A DNA stretch of 64,000 nucleotides from Bacillota bacterium (GTDB taxonomy: Bacteria > Bacillota > Clostridia > Christensenellales > SZUA-584): NCBI GenBank assembly GCA_023410595.1, contig JAEYPO010000025.1:88817-152816 (forward strand). Direction: 5' to 3'. Both the position numbers and the translations under genes were made by a program. Positions 52,678 to 61,620 of the stretch are shown here, one piece after another (the first letter of the stretch is position 1; every line of letters begins with the position of its first letter). The notes beneath the pieces are model-generated. The model ran no database searches, was not told the DNA's origin, and worked only from the letters and a program-made list of their open reading frames with translations.

Positions 52678-53738
52678 TATAACCCCTCCTTTATCGCTTT
52701 TAATTCGTCTATGATCATACCCGGCGTAGGAGCCACGCCCCCAACCGTTCCCGTGAAAGACACGGGCCTTTTGCCGTTTACCGCGAGTTTTACGTCTTCC
52801 ACCATCTGACCGGTGCTCATTTCTACCGCAAGGAACGCTTTACATTTATCGGCCGCGTCGGAATACGCTTTATAAGGGAACGGCCACACCGTTATCGGGC
52901 GCAGCAGCCCGGCTTTTATGCCGTATTCTTTTCTTGCTTTTGTTATGGCGTTCTTTGCTATGCGCGCCGTCGAGCCGTAAGCGGCTATGCATATTTCCGC
53001 ATCGTCCATCATATACGATTCATACTGCACCTCGTTTGCCTTGATGCGGTCGTATACTTTTGTAAGCCTGCCCATTACCTCTATCATCTCTTCCGCTTCT
53101 ATATACAGCGAGTTGATTAGCGCTTTTTTATCACCGGCTTTATGCCCCGTGGCTGCCCACGTCTTTTCAGACAGCTTGCGCTCCTTTTGCGGACGGAACT
53201 CCACCGGCTCCATCATCTGCCCTATCATGCCGTCTCCGAGTATGAGCACGGGCACTCTGTAAAGATCCGCGGCGTCGAACGCCTGCATAACGAGGTCCGC
53301 GGCTTCCTGCACGGAAGAAGGCGCGTAGACTATCATGTGATAATCTCCGTGGCCGCCTCCTTTTACGGACTGGAAATAGTCGCCCTGAGAGGCGAGTATG
53401 CCGCCGAGGCCGGGGCCTGTTCTTACCATGTTGACTATAACGCAGGGCAGCTCTGCGCACGCGATATAACTTATGCCTTCCTGCTTTAAGCTTATTCCCG
53501 GCGAGGACGAGGACGTCATAACGCGCGCGCCTGCGCCCGCCGCTCCGTATACCATGTTTATTGCCGCTATCTCCGATTCGGCCTGGAGGAACGTTCCTCC
53601 GACCTCGGGCAGCCTTCTCGCCATATATTCGGGTATCTGGTTCTGCGGGGTTATAGGATATCCAAAGAAGAACCTGCAACCCGCATGAACAGCAGCCTCC
53701 GCTATAGCTTCATTCCCTTTCATCAATACTTTTGCCAT
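52677..53738 (-). CDS. vorB: 3-methyl-2-oxobutanoate:ferredoxin oxidoreductase alpha subunit
   Basis: A 353-residue alpha subunit. N-terminal GNEAIAEAAVHAGCRFFFGYPITPQNQIPEYMARRLPE and SSSSPGISLKQEGISY are typical of the VorB/KorA group; length and details fit VorB. Substrates would be the oxo acids of valine, leucine and isoleucine, giving branched acyl-CoA. A 2-oxoglutarate role cannot be excluded. The operon lies next to the branched-chain biosynthesis operon but on the opposite strand. Confidence 0.85.
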   Translation of the reverse strand: MAKVLMKGNEAIAEAAVHAGCRFFFGYPITPQNQIPEYMARRLPEVGGTFLQAESEIAAINMVYGAAGAGARVMTSSSSPGISLKQEGISYIACAELPCVIVNMVRTGPGLGGILASQGDYFQSVKGGGHGDYHMIVYAPSSVQEAADLVMQAFDAADLYRVPVLILGDGMIGQMMEPVEFRPQKERKLSEKTWAATGHKAGDKKALINSLYIEAEEMIEVMGRLTKVYDRIKANEVQYESYMMDDAEICIAAYGSTARIAKNAITKARKEYGIKAGLLRPITVWPFPYKAYSDAADKCKAFLAVEMSTGQMVEDVKLAVNGKRPVSFTGTVGGVAPTPGMIIDELKAIKEGL

Positions 53739-53771
53739 ATGACCACCTTTAAAACGTTACCCCAAAAGGAG

Positions 53772-53978
53772 TTATTTTTCTACTGTAAATACAACGTCAG
53801 GGCACATCTTTGCGCACGAAGCGCATGCAATGCACGCTTCCATATCAATAATTTCGACAGGGCTGTAGCCTTTGTCGTTGAGCTCAGTCTCGGAAAGCCG
53901 CAGTATTTTTTTCGGGCAAACCGTAACGCAGAGCCCGCAGCCTTTGCATGAGTGTTTGTCTATCGTAATCTTTGACAC
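53772..53978 (-). CDS. Ferredoxin-type delta subunit of the 2-oxoacid oxidoreductase
   Basis: A 68-residue protein with two [4Fe-4S] motifs, CKGCGLCVTVCPKK and CIACASCAKMCPDV. First gene of the operon, 33 bases ahead of the alpha subunit. It carries electrons from the catalytic core to free ferredoxin. GAAGGTGG precedes the start on the minus strand. Confidence 0.93.
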   Translation of the reverse strand: MSKITIDKHSCKGCGLCVTVCPKKILRLSETELNDKGYSPVEIIDMEACIACASCAKMCPDVVFTVEK

Positions 53979-54191
53979 TGTACCACCTTCTTATTTATGA
54001 TGTCGATTATTGAAGAATAACATATTAATACGTGAAAATCAACGAACAGCATTTTACTGCCGCCGTTTTTTGTGCTGTTCTACGCAAGAAGACGCATATA
54101 TATGATTTTGCAGTATGTAAACTCTTTGTAAATACAACCGCATTTTCAGCGCGCGAAGATACATAATTGGAAATGTAACCAATCTAAACAG

Positions 54192-54220
54192 TTGCTTATG
54201 AATATCGTGAATGGTAGAAT
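54192..54220 (+). promoter_or_regulatory. Candidate secA promoter
   Basis: TTGCTT, 17-base spacer, TAGAAT. The -35 box is weak. Confidence 0.4.
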
Positions 54221-54297
54221 GTAGTCATATGATTAAAAGACATAAAAGGGCAGCAGGAGGCAAAAATGCAAAGACGCCCGAAGCGACAATAAAACGC

Positions 54298-54330
54298 TCC
54301 CCAATAGACATAAAGCTTTATGAGGTTTAA
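54298..54330 (+). repeat. Dispersed hairpin repeat, decayed copy
   Basis: Perfect palindrome CATAAAGCTTTATG within CCCC...GAGG surroundings and a GTTTAAA flank. The loop is lost. Confidence 0.4.
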
Positions 54331-54331
54331 A

Positions 54332-54371
54332 TACGGGGTTCCCATAAGGTCAAAAGCTTTATGGGGTGTAA
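54332..54371 (+). repeat. Dispersed hairpin repeat
   Basis: 5' flank ACGGGGT, arms CCCATAA and TTATGGG, 3' flank GTGTAAA. The stem sequence differs from other copies but stays paired. Confidence 0.65.
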
Positions 54372-54403
54372 AATAAAGAGGAGACGGGTAACAGTAAATA
54401 ATT

Positions 54404-57073
54404 ATGGGATTTATAAAAGATATAATCGGCGGAAGCAACGAATCGAAGCTTAAAAAGATAAGAAAGATTGCGGACTCTGTCATGGCGCTTGAAGGCGAAT
54501 TCAAAGCGCTCAGCGACTCAGAGCTTAAGGCAAAAACAAATGAATACAGGCAAAGGTATAGCAACGGCGAGAGCCTTGACGACCTGCTGCCCGAGGTATT
54601 CGCACAGGTCAGGGAGGCTTCCGACCGAGTGCTGGGCATGCGCCATTTTTATGTACAGATAATCGGGGGCATCGTGCTGCATCAGGGCAGGATAGCCGAG
54701 ATGAAAACGGGCGAGGGCAAGACGCTTGCCGCGACGCTTGCTGTCTGTCTTAACGCACTTACGGGCAGGGGTGCCCACGTTGTAACGGTCAACGACTACC
54801 TCGCAAAACGTGACTCGGAATGGATGGGCAAGCTGTATACGTATTTAGGGTTTACGGTAGGGCTCATAATACACGACATACCCGCCGAGGACAGACACAG
54901 AAACTATAGCTGCGATATAGTATACGGCACGAATAACGAGTTCGGGTTCGACTACCTGCGCGACAACATGGTAATACAGAAAGAACGCATGGTGCAGCGC
55001 GAACTCGATTTTGCGGTCGTCGACGAGGTGGACAGCATACTCATAGACGAGGCGAGGACCCCGCTCATAATCTCGGGCGCGGGCGACAAGAGCACCGATA
55101 TGTACGTGACAGTCGACAGGTTCGTAAAGACGCTGAAGCTGGATGAAGATTTTACGATAGACGAAAAGCTTAAATCCATAAACCTTACTGAGGAAGGTAT
55201 AGCGAAGTCGGAGCGGCATTTTAAAGTCGAAAACCTTGCGGACATAGAGAATACCGAGCTCAACCATCATATAAACCAGGCGCTCAAGGCAAACAATATA
55301 ATGAAGCTGGATATAGATTATGTCGTCAAGAACGGCGAGGTAATCATAGTCGACGAGTTCACGGGCAGGCTGATGATAGGCAGGCGGTACTCCGAAGGAC
55401 TGCATCAGGCCATAGAAGCGAAGGAAAACGTGAAGGTGGAGCGCGAGACAAGGACGCTCGCTACGATAACGTTCCAGAACTACTTCAGGATGTACAAGAA
55501 GCTCTCCGGCATGACGGGCACGGCCAAGACGGAAGAAGACGAGTTTCAGGGCATATATAACCTCGACGTCGTGCAGATACCCACCAACAAGCCGATGATA
55601 AGAGCGGACCAGAACGACGTAATATACGCGACGGAAAAAGGCAAATTCCGCGCCATTGTGGACGAGATAACGCGCGTGCACGCTACGGGCAGGCCGGTGC
55701 TTGTGGGCACGGTTTCGGTGGAAAAGTCCGAAAGGCTGTCTGACATGCTTATAAGGACGGGCGTAAAACATAACGTATTGAACGCAAAGCATCATGAAAA
55801 AGAAGCAACGATAGTGGCGCAGGCGGGCAAGAAGGGCGCCGTCACGATAGCGACGAATATGGCGGGCAGAGGCACGGACATCATACTAGGCGGCAACCCC
55901 GAATTTTCGGCGAGGGGCGACATGCGCATAGAGAATTACACCGAAGAGTTGATTGAGCAGGCCGTAAGCCACGCGCCCACGGACGATCCTGAGATAATAG
56001 CCGCGAGAAAACGCTACAACGAACTGCTTGATAAATATAAAAAGTCCATGCAGACGGAGCACGACGAGGTCGTGGCGCTCGGTGGCCTGCACATAGTCGG
56101 TACGGAAAGGCACGAAGCGCGGCGCATAGATAACCAGCTGCGCGGCCGCAGCGGCAGGCAGGGAGACCCGGGTTCGTCGGTGTTCTATATATCGCTCGAG
56201 GACGACCTCATGCGCCGCTTCGGAGGCGAAAGGGTGCAGGGGCTTGTTTCATCGGTAAGCAAGGACGACGACATACCGCTTACGTTCGGGCTGCTCACAA
56301 AGCAGATAGAATCGGCGCAGAAGCGCATAGAATTCAGAAACTTCGAGATAAGAAAAGACGTGCTGCAGTTCGACGACGTCATGAACAAGCAGCGTGAGAT
56401 CATATACACGCAGCGCAGGGAAGTGCTGATGGGCGCCGACGTAAAGCAGGCTATAATGGACATGCTCGACTCCATAATAGACGACGTGTTCCCGGTGTTT
56501 TGTGCTGAAGGCGCGCTGCCCGAAGAGTGGGACATAGCGGGCATGAGCGATTATTTCAACAAGGTGTTCCTGCCGAGGGACCATAACCTGTTTAAGGGCG
56601 CCGAGATTGAAGAGCTTACGCACGACTCCGCCAAAGAGATGATTAAGGAGCTTGCGAGAAAGTATTACCACGCGAAAGAGGAAGAGATAGAAGCGGCCGG
56701 CCAGAGCATGCGCGAGATAGAAAGGATACTGCTGCTGCGCGCCGTCGATCAGAAATGGATGGCGCACATCGACGCTATGGACCAGCTGCGTCAGGGCATA
56801 GGCTTAAGAGCGCTGGGGCAAAAAGACCCCATCATAGAGTACAGGCGCGAAGGCTTCGATATGTTTGAAGAGATGATACGCGATATACAGCAGGACACGA
56901 TAACGATGCTGTACCATGTAAAGATAACGTCGCGGCCGCAGCGGAGCGAAGCGCCCAAAGCGGTGGAAGCGCCGAAGAAGATGGTGGATTCCGCCGGAAG
57001 GAAGGTCGGGAGGAATTCGCTCTGCCCGTGCGGTAGCGGGAAGAAATACAAAAACTGCTGCGGCAAAGAATGA
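54404..57073 (+). CDS. secA: Preprotein translocase ATPase SecA
   Basis: The 889-residue motor that pushes secretory proteins through SecYEG. Walker [26 protein letters not shown] (DEAD-type Walker B), the preprotein-binding region [40 protein letters not shown], the helical scaffold, and a C-terminal zinc motif [13 protein letters not shown]. The start is ATG 54404; GGAGACGG is upstream. Followed at 22 bases by prfB, the common order in Firmicutes. Confidence 0.98.
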   Translation: MGFIKDIIGGSNESKLKKIRKIADSVMALEGEFKALSDSELKAKTNEYRQRYSNGESLDDLLPEVFAQVREASDRVLGMRHFYVQIIGGIVLHQGRIAEMKTGEGKTLAATLAVCLNALTGRGAHVVTVNDYLAKRDSEWMGKLYTYLGFTVGLIIHDIPAEDRHRNYSCDIVYGTNNEFGFDYLRDNMVIQKERMVQRELDFAVVDEVDSILIDEARTPLIISGAGDKSTDMYVTVDRFVKTLKLDEDFTIDEKLKSINLTEEGIAKSERHFKVENLADIENTELNHHINQALKANNIMKLDIDYVVKNGEVIIVDEFTGRLMIGRRYSEGLHQAIEAKENVKVERETRTLATITFQNYFRMYKKLSGMTGTAKTEEDEFQGIYNLDVVQIPTNKPMIRADQNDVIYATEKGKFRAIVDEITRVHATGRPVLVGTVSVEKSERLSDMLIRTGVKHNVLNAKHHEKEATIVAQAGKKGAVTIATNMAGRGTDIILGGNPEFSARGDMRIENYTEELIEQAVSHAPTDDPEIIAARKRYNELLDKYKKSMQTEHDEVVALGGLHIVGTERHEARRIDNQLRGRSGRQGDPGSSVFYISLEDDLMRRFGGERVQGLVSSVSKDDDIPLTFGLLTKQIESAQKRIEFRNFEIRKDVLQFDDVMNKQREIIYTQRREVLMGADVKQAIMDMLDSIIDDVFPVFCAEGALPEEWDIAGMSDYFNKVFLPRDHNLFKGAEIEELTHDSAKEMIKELARKYYHAKEEEIEAAGQSMREIERILLLRAVDQKWMAHIDAMDQLRQGIGLRALGQKDPIIEYRREGFDMFEEMIRDIQQDTITMLYHVKITSRPQRSEAPKAVEAPKKMVDSAGRKVGRNSLCPCGSGKKYKNCCGKE

Positions 57074-57095
57074 TACTGCGAAATAGGAGACAAAC

Positions 57096-58196
57096 GTGTT
57101 TAACATAGAAGATGCAAAGATAAAGCTGACGGAAATCAAAAAGCTTGCGGGTGAGACGGAAGCCGCGCTCGGTGTGGAGCAGCTCGAAAGCGAGATGGCG
57201 GAACTGAAAAGGAGTATGGAATCTCCCGAAGTCTGGAACAACGCCGAGGAAGCAAAGAAAATAGGCAAAAAGCTTCGCCCCATAGAGGACAAGCTTTCGC
57301 AGTTGGACAGTATGAGAAAAAGGATAGCCGACGCGGATGTTATGGTGGAACTGCTCGAGGAAGAGCTTGACGAAGATACGGCCTCCGAGCTTTCGGACGA
57401 ACTTTCTGCGCTTACGAAGGACGCGGGAGATCTCCGGCTGAAAGCCCTGCTCCACGGAGAATACGATGCTAACGGAGCGATACTCTCGCTGCACGCAGGC
57501 GCGGGCGGCACGGAGGCTCAGGACTGGGTCGAGATGCTTTACCGCATGTATACCCGCTGGTGTGAGCGCAAGAAGTATACAATGAAGGTGTTCGATTTGC
57601 TGGTCGGAGACGAGGCGGGCATCAAGAGTGTTACGTTCGGCGTTATGGGGCTAAACGCTTACGGGTATCTCAAGGCCGAAAAGGGCGTGCACAGGCTGGT
57701 GCGCATATCGCCCTTCGACTCAAACGCGCGCAGGCACACGTCTTTTGCCTCGCTCGACGTAATGCCGGATATAGAGGACGACGACGCCGATATAGAGGTC
57801 AGCCCCGATGAGATAAGGGTGGATACGTACCGTTCGTCGGGCGCGGGCGGCCAACACGTCAACAAGACGGACTCCGCTATAAGGATAACGCATCTTGCAA
57901 CCGGCATCGTAGTGCAGTGCCAGAATGAGCGCTCGCAGATACAGAACCGCGAAACCGCGATGCGCATGCTAAAATCAAAGCTTATCGAGAGACGAGAGGC
58001 CGAGAAGATGCAGGAAATGCTTGAAATAAAGGGCGAAATGAAAAAGATAGAATGGGGAAGCCAGATACGCTCGTATGTGTTCCATCCGTATACGCTTGCC
58101 AAGGATCACCGTACAGGCGTGGAAACGGGCAATATTGGCGCGGTCATGGACGGAGACATAGATGCGTTTATAAACGCGTACCTTATGGAGTCATAA
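57096..58196 (+). CDS. prfB: Peptide chain release factor 2
   Basis: A 366-residue factor recognising UGA and UAA stops. The discriminator SPF (in VRISPFDSNARRHTSFAS) identifies RF2, and the GGQ loop is SGAGGQHVNKTDSA. It is read in one open frame from GTG 57096 (AGGAGA at 57085-57090). The usual in-frame UGA near codon 25 and the programmed +1 frameshift are absent, so UGA-dependent autoregulation is missing here, as in a minority of bacteria. Confidence 0.96.
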   Translation: MFNIEDAKIKLTEIKKLAGETEAALGVEQLESEMAELKRSMESPEVWNNAEEAKKIGKKLRPIEDKLSQLDSMRKRIADADVMVELLEEELDEDTASELSDELSALTKDAGDLRLKALLHGEYDANGAILSLHAGAGGTEAQDWVEMLYRMYTRWCERKKYTMKVFDLLVGDEAGIKSVTFGVMGLNAYGYLKAEKGVHRLVRISPFDSNARRHTSFASLDVMPDIEDDDADIEVSPDEIRVDTYRSSGAGGQHVNKTDSAIRITHLATGIVVQCQNERSQIQNRETAMRMLKSKLIERREAEKMQEMLEIKGEMKKIEWGSQIRSYVFHPYTLAKDHRTGVETGNIGAVMDGDIDAFINAYLMES

Positions 58197-58200
58197 CATA

Positions 58201-59007
58201 ATGTATAAATCAGTCATATTCTATTTCAGCGGAACGGGCAACACGTGGTGGGTAGCTGACAGGATAAAGAAGCAGCTGGACGCGAAAAACATAAACGCGG
58301 ACACCGTGTCTATAGACAAGGTCGACGCTAAAAAGGCGAACTGGTGGATAAAGACCGCGGATCTTGTGTTTTTCGGATGGCCCGTGTATTTTTCCGGCGT
58401 ACCCGAGCCCATGAAGCGCTTTATAAACAACCTGATGCCCATACAAAAGGGCAAGCATATACATACGTTTTGCACGCAGGCGGCTTTTTCGGGAGACGGC
58501 GCGTGGAGCTGCCATAAGCTGTTTGAGAAAAAAGGGCTGATTGTGGACAGCACGCGGCATTTTATGATGCCTTCAAATAAAAAAACCTATCGAGGAGAAG
58601 CGGGGGAAGCAAAGGCGTCTGGCATCATGGCCGTATGTGACAAACAAGTGGAGCGTTACGTGGAAGACCTGCTTATAGGTAAGTCGCGGTTGGTAGGGAA
58701 GCATTCGTACGCTCTGGGCATGCTGCAGCGCGTACCGTTCGGACTGTTCGACAAAGCGTATAAACGCATAGGCGCCGACAAGACAAAATGCACGCGCTGC
58801 GGGCTGTGCGCGCAGCTTTGCCCTTCGGGCAATATCAGCATGGTTGATTACCCGGAATTCTCGGACAAGTGCTCCCATTGCATGCGCTGTTACGCGTTAT
58901 GCCCGGCAAACGCCATTACCATCAACGGCAGAGCTTTGGATGCTATAAAATCAGGCAGGCCTTACGCGGTTCATGATAAAAGGTTTAAACCAACCTTGTT
59001 AAAATAA
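58201..59007 (+). CDS. EFR1-type flavodoxin/ferredoxin fusion protein
   Basis: A 268-residue electron carrier or oxidoreductase. N-terminal flavodoxin-like fold with the FMN phosphate loop FSGTGNTWWVAD and WPVYFSGVPEPMKRFI; C-terminal pair of [4Fe-4S] motifs CTRCGLCAQLCPSG and CSHCMRCYALCPANA (about residues 200-240). Such EFR1-family proteins are frequent in clostridia with undefined partners. It starts 4 bases after prfB, so it may be co-transcribed without a functional tie. Confidence 0.88.
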   Translation: MYKSVIFYFSGTGNTWWVADRIKKQLDAKNINADTVSIDKVDAKKANWWIKTADLVFFGWPVYFSGVPEPMKRFINNLMPIQKGKHIHTFCTQAAFSGDGAWSCHKLFEKKGLIVDSTRHFMMPSNKKTYRGEAGEAKASGIMAVCDKQVERYVEDLLIGKSRLVGKHSYALGMLQRVPFGLFDKAYKRIGADKTKCTRCGLCAQLCPSGNISMVDYPEFSDKCSHCMRCYALCPANAITINGRALDAIKSGRPYAVHDKRFKPTLLK

Positions 59008-59101
59008 CCTTCTCATCTTTTCATATTTACCATTAAGTATACATAACTATTTGTGAGCATATATTTTACTGTTCCATAAAATCCAAAGAAGGGCGAATGT
59101 T

Positions 59102-59401
59102 ATGTATATAGACGAACAAAAAGAGATACCTTTAAGTAAAACGCCGCATAAAGTCGTAATAGATTCGCGGGAAAAAGTAATGATCACCGGCGTTGAGGAT
59201 GTGGACAGCTTTAATGAAAACGAGGTCATAATGCTTACTAATCACGGCTTTATTACGGTAACCGGCGAAGACCTTCACATCAGCAAGCTGAACCTTGACG
59301 AAGGGCAGCTCGTTGTGACAGGAATGATACAAAGCATCGATTACGCGGACCATGAGGAAGAAAGAGCCAAAAAAGGCGTCTTTTCTAAAATGTTCAGGTA
59401 A
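59102..59401 (+). CDS. yabP: Sporulation protein YabP
   Basis: A 99-residue protein matching the YabP/YqfC family: an N-terminal beta-rich segment (HKVVIDSREKVMITGVEDVDSFNENEVIMLTNHGFITVTGEDLHISKLNLDEGQLVVTG). It is required during endospore formation in B. subtilis, in the mother cell. yabQ follows at 5 bases, the order found in spore formers. A spore-type promoter may lie near 59056-59082 (ATA and CATA-like boxes), but spacing is not ideal. Confidence 0.93.
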   Translation: MYIDEQKEIPLSKTPHKVVIDSREKVMITGVEDVDSFNENEVIMLTNHGFITVTGEDLHISKLNLDEGQLVVTGMIQSIDYADHEEERAKKGVFSKMFR

Positions 59402-59406
59402 CGCTT

Positions 59407-59736
59407 ATGTCAACGACGGATTCTCAGGCGTATATCTTTATGATAACGCTTTACGGCGGTATGCTGGTAGGTCTGGCTTATGATTTTTACCGCTTTTTGC
59501 GCAGGGCGGTAAAGAGCGGCAGATGGCTGACAGCTTTGCTCGACACGCTGTTTATCATAACGCTTGGATTGATAGTCGTTTTTGTCATGTACATGGCAAA
59601 TCAGGGAGAACTGCGGCTTTACACATTCATAGGATTCGCGCTGGGCTTCGCGCTTTATATAGCAGGGGTATCGCCGTTTATACTGTTCATTGCCAAAAAG
59701 ATATCCGAAGCGTTCAAAAAGAGAAAAGGCAAGTAA
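59407..59736 (+). CDS. yabQ: Spore cortex biosynthesis protein YabQ
   Basis: A 109-residue membrane protein with about three transmembrane segments (residues 8-25, 38-60, 66-90) and a basic tail. The motif YGGMLVGLAYDFYRFLRR is characteristic. It is needed for spore cortex formation in B. subtilis. Overall shorter than some homologues, but it seems complete. Confidence 0.88.
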   Translation: MSTTDSQAYIFMITLYGGMLVGLAYDFYRFLRRAVKSGRWLTALLDTLFIITLGLIVVFVMYMANQGELRLYTFIGFALGFALYIAGVSPFILFIAKKISEAFKKRKGK

Positions 59737-59795
59737 ACTTTTACATCACAGGCAGGAGATACGCCTTGCCGCGTCGAATAGATGTTATATAAATC

Positions 59796-59832
59796 GGAGC
59801 GCCTGAAAAGCCATAAAGTTTTCAGGTGACAA
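59796..59832 (+). repeat. Dispersed hairpin repeat, stem-variant copy
   Basis: CGGAGCG flank, perfect 8-bp stem CCTGAAAA/TTTTCAGG, loop GCCATAAAG, then GTGACAAT. The stem is fully paired but different from other copies. Confidence 0.5.
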
Positions 59833-59884
59833 TGCCGAAACATCCAACGGGCGACGGCCTTTTGGATACTGTTTGTGAGGATAT

Positions 59885-60172
59885 ATGAGGGTCAAAAAGA
59901 AAAGGAAGATAGGGCTTAAGTTTAAGCTTATAATTCTTGCCTGTTTTTTGATTTATGCGGGCGTAGCTGTATATATGCAGCAGATGAATATAGGCTATCT
60001 TAATAAAGAAAAAGATTCGCTTAAGCAGCAGTACGAACAGGCTGAAGCGGACTTAAGCAGGCTTCAGCATAAAAGCGCATACATGAGCACAGAAAAATAC
60101 GCGGAGGACGCCGCGAGAGAAAAATTCGGGCTGACATATAACGGAGAGCTGATACTGGAGTCGCAGCAATAG
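59885..60172 (+). CDS. divIC: Septum formation initiator family protein (DivIC/FtsB)
   Basis: A 95-residue single-pass membrane protein. A basic cytoplasmic start (RVKKKRKIGLKFK), a transmembrane helix at about residues 13-31, a coiled coil (KEKDSLKQQYEQAEADLSRLQHK), and the tail EDAAREKFGLTYNGELI typical of DivIC/FtsB. It acts in the FtsL/DivIB division complex. Its place after yabQ agrees with the Bacillus yabP-yabQ-divIC order. Confidence 0.92.
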   Translation: MRVKKKRKIGLKFKLIILACFLIYAGVAVYMQQMNIGYLNKEKDSLKQQYEQAEADLSRLQHKSAYMSTEKYAEDAAREKFGLTYNGELILESQQ

Positions 60173-60188
60173 CTGTATAACATGTAAT

Positions 60189-60213
60189 AAACGCGTGTAA
60201 AGCGCGTTTTTTT
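60189..60213 (+). terminator. Terminator after divIC
   Basis: A 7-bp stem AAACGCG/CGCGTTT, 7-base loop, T run of seven. A TATAAT at 60247-60252 just after it may serve ppx; its -35 box is poor. Confidence 0.7.
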
Positions 60214-60273
60214 ATACGCGAATTATGAAAACGCGATTCGGTATGCTATAATTCAATGCAAAAGGAGAGCATT

Positions 60274-61170
60274 ATGAGTTACGCTGTAGTCGATATGGGA
60301 ACTAACTCCGCGAGGCTAATGATAGCGCACGTTTCAGACGGAAAGGTTGTATCGGATTTCAAGACGCTGCGCACTATACGTATCGGCGAGGGCATGGCCG
60401 ACAAAAAGGTGATACTCTCTTCCGCCATGGAACGCGCAAAGAACACCGTCGAAGAATTTAAAAACATTAGCAAAGCGCATAAAGCCAAGAGCTTTTTCTG
60501 TTTTGCTACGAGCGCCGTGAGAGAAGCGGAGAACAAAGAAGAGTTCCTTGAGTATATAAACACACAGTGCGGCGTGGATATAGAAGTGATATCGGGCGAT
60601 ATGGAAGCATACCTCGGATTTGCGGGCAGCGTGGGAGTCCGCGGCGGTGTGCTGGATATCGGGGGCGGGAGTACAGAAGTCATGGTAGGCAGCTTAAAAG
60701 ACGCGAGATTTAAGCGCAGCTTTAAAATAGGTACGGTCAAGTTCCTGCAGCTTTTTCCGGGCGGTGACGAGGCTGATCCGTTGTCGTTTTCAAAGGCGCA
60801 TAAGCTTGCGCGCGAAACGTTTACGGTATTACCGGACAGCGGCGGCGTCGTATTTACCGGCATAGGCGGTACCGCGACGGCGCTGGCGGCTATAGATTTG
60901 GGGCTCAAAGAATATTCCGCGGAGAAAGTACAGGGCCATATTATCACGCTTAAAAGGGCTAAAGAGCTGTGCGCAATGCTCGAAGGCAAAACAAAGAAGC
61001 AAAGGGAAGAGCTTATTGGCCTTGAAAAGAACAGGGCGGACGTGATAGTTTTCGGGGCGATAATACTGCTCGAATTTATGACCGCCTCCGGCTCTGATCG
61101 TATCATCGTAAGCGACAGGGACAATCAGGAAGGATATCTTGCCTTGATACTGGACCTTTTATCATTATAA
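60274..61170 (+). CDS. Ppx/GppA-family exopolyphosphatase
   Basis: A 298-residue ASKHA-fold phosphatase. Phosphate loop VVDMGTNSARLMIA, the segment FATSAVREAENKEEF, catalytic Glu region GDMEAYLGFAGS, second loop LDIGGGSTEVMVG, and VFTGIGGTATALAA. It hydrolyses polyphosphate ends or pppGpp. The short form lacks the C-terminal HD domain, as in clostridial members. ATG 60274 has AAAGGAGA at 7 bases; ATG 60256 lies upstream of that ribosome site and is rejected. Confidence 0.9.
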   Translation: MSYAVVDMGTNSARLMIAHVSDGKVVSDFKTLRTIRIGEGMADKKVILSSAMERAKNTVEEFKNISKAHKAKSFFCFATSAVREAENKEEFLEYINTQCGVDIEVISGDMEAYLGFAGSVGVRGGVLDIGGGSTEVMVGSLKDARFKRSFKIGTVKFLQLFPGGDEADPLSFSKAHKLARETFTVLPDSGGVVFTGIGGTATALAAIDLGLKEYSAEKVQGHIITLKRAKELCAMLEGKTKKQREELIGLEKNRADVIVFGAIILLEFMTASGSDRIIVSDRDNQEGYLALILDLLSL

Positions 61171-61369
61171 GAATGTAGAAATTTAATAGCAAAATATGGT
61201 AAAATAAAACATTATATGCAAATGATATCGAGATCTATTACCCGGACAATATTAATGGCTCAGCATATACCACATAGCAGTTACGGCGAATTTTAACGGC
61301 GGGATAACGGTATTTGAGATATGCGGCCTGTTTTAAGACGGGAAAAGGATATTATTTCTTGTGGGGGGA

Positions 61370-61398
61370 GCGACAAACATAGCTGCGTTTGGTATAAT
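61370..61398 (+). promoter_or_regulatory. Candidate promoter upstream of the patatin-like gene
   Basis: GCGACA, 17-base spacer, TATAAT. The transcript would begin with the two 42-bp hairpin repeats. The remaining 61171-61369 part of this 450-base gap shows no feature. Confidence 0.5.
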
Positions 61399-61448
61399 AT
61401 GTAATGACTGCGAATACGCTTTGCCGCAGACGTGTGGCACAGGGCTTT

Positions 61449-61491
61449 AATACGGGGTCCCCAGCAAGTCGTGAGGCTTGATGGGGTGTAA
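61449..61491 (+). repeat. Dispersed GNRA-loop hairpin repeat, tandem 42-bp unit 1
   Basis: 5' flank TACGGGGT, left arm CCCCAGCAAGTC, loop GTGA, right arm GGCTTGATGGGG, 3' flank TGTAAA. Best example of the GCAAGT-stem type. Confidence 0.85.
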
Positions 61492-61534
61492 ATACGGGGT
61501 CCCCAGCAAGTCGTGAGGCTCGATGGGGTGTAAA
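61492..61534 (+). repeat. Dispersed GNRA-loop hairpin repeat, tandem 42-bp unit 2
   Basis: Identical to unit 1 except a single T to C in the right arm (GGCTCGAT), following with no spacer. Confidence 0.85.
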
Positions 61535-61620
61535 TGAATAACAATGTCTGTAATGGGGCGCTGCAATTTCCGCGCGGTTTATAAGAAAAACATGGAAGGA
61601 TAATGAAAAGGGGGATGCAT

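Larger units (their letters stand above)
53979..54403. other. Intergenic region between the vor operon and secA
   Basis: A divergent control region of 425 bases. It holds a candidate secA promoter and two hairpin repeats near the secA side. The part nearest the vor genes (53990-54180) is AT-rich with no structure I could identify. Confidence 0.5.

Noticed and set aside
54845..55795. Long minus-strand open frame (316 codons) inside secA
   Set aside because: It mirrors the codon pattern of secA, has Tyr/Val/Arg-rich low-complexity sequence and no ribosome site. Similar long antisense frames lie within acetolactate synthase, ppx and other genes.
57096..57180. Programmed frameshift in prfB
   Set aside because: The frame is continuous and no in-frame TGA or CTT-TGA-C site is present near codon 25.
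61449..61534. The two 42-bp tandem units as a short CRISPR array
   Set aside because: The units abut without spacers and match the dispersed hairpin family; no cas gene is in the window.
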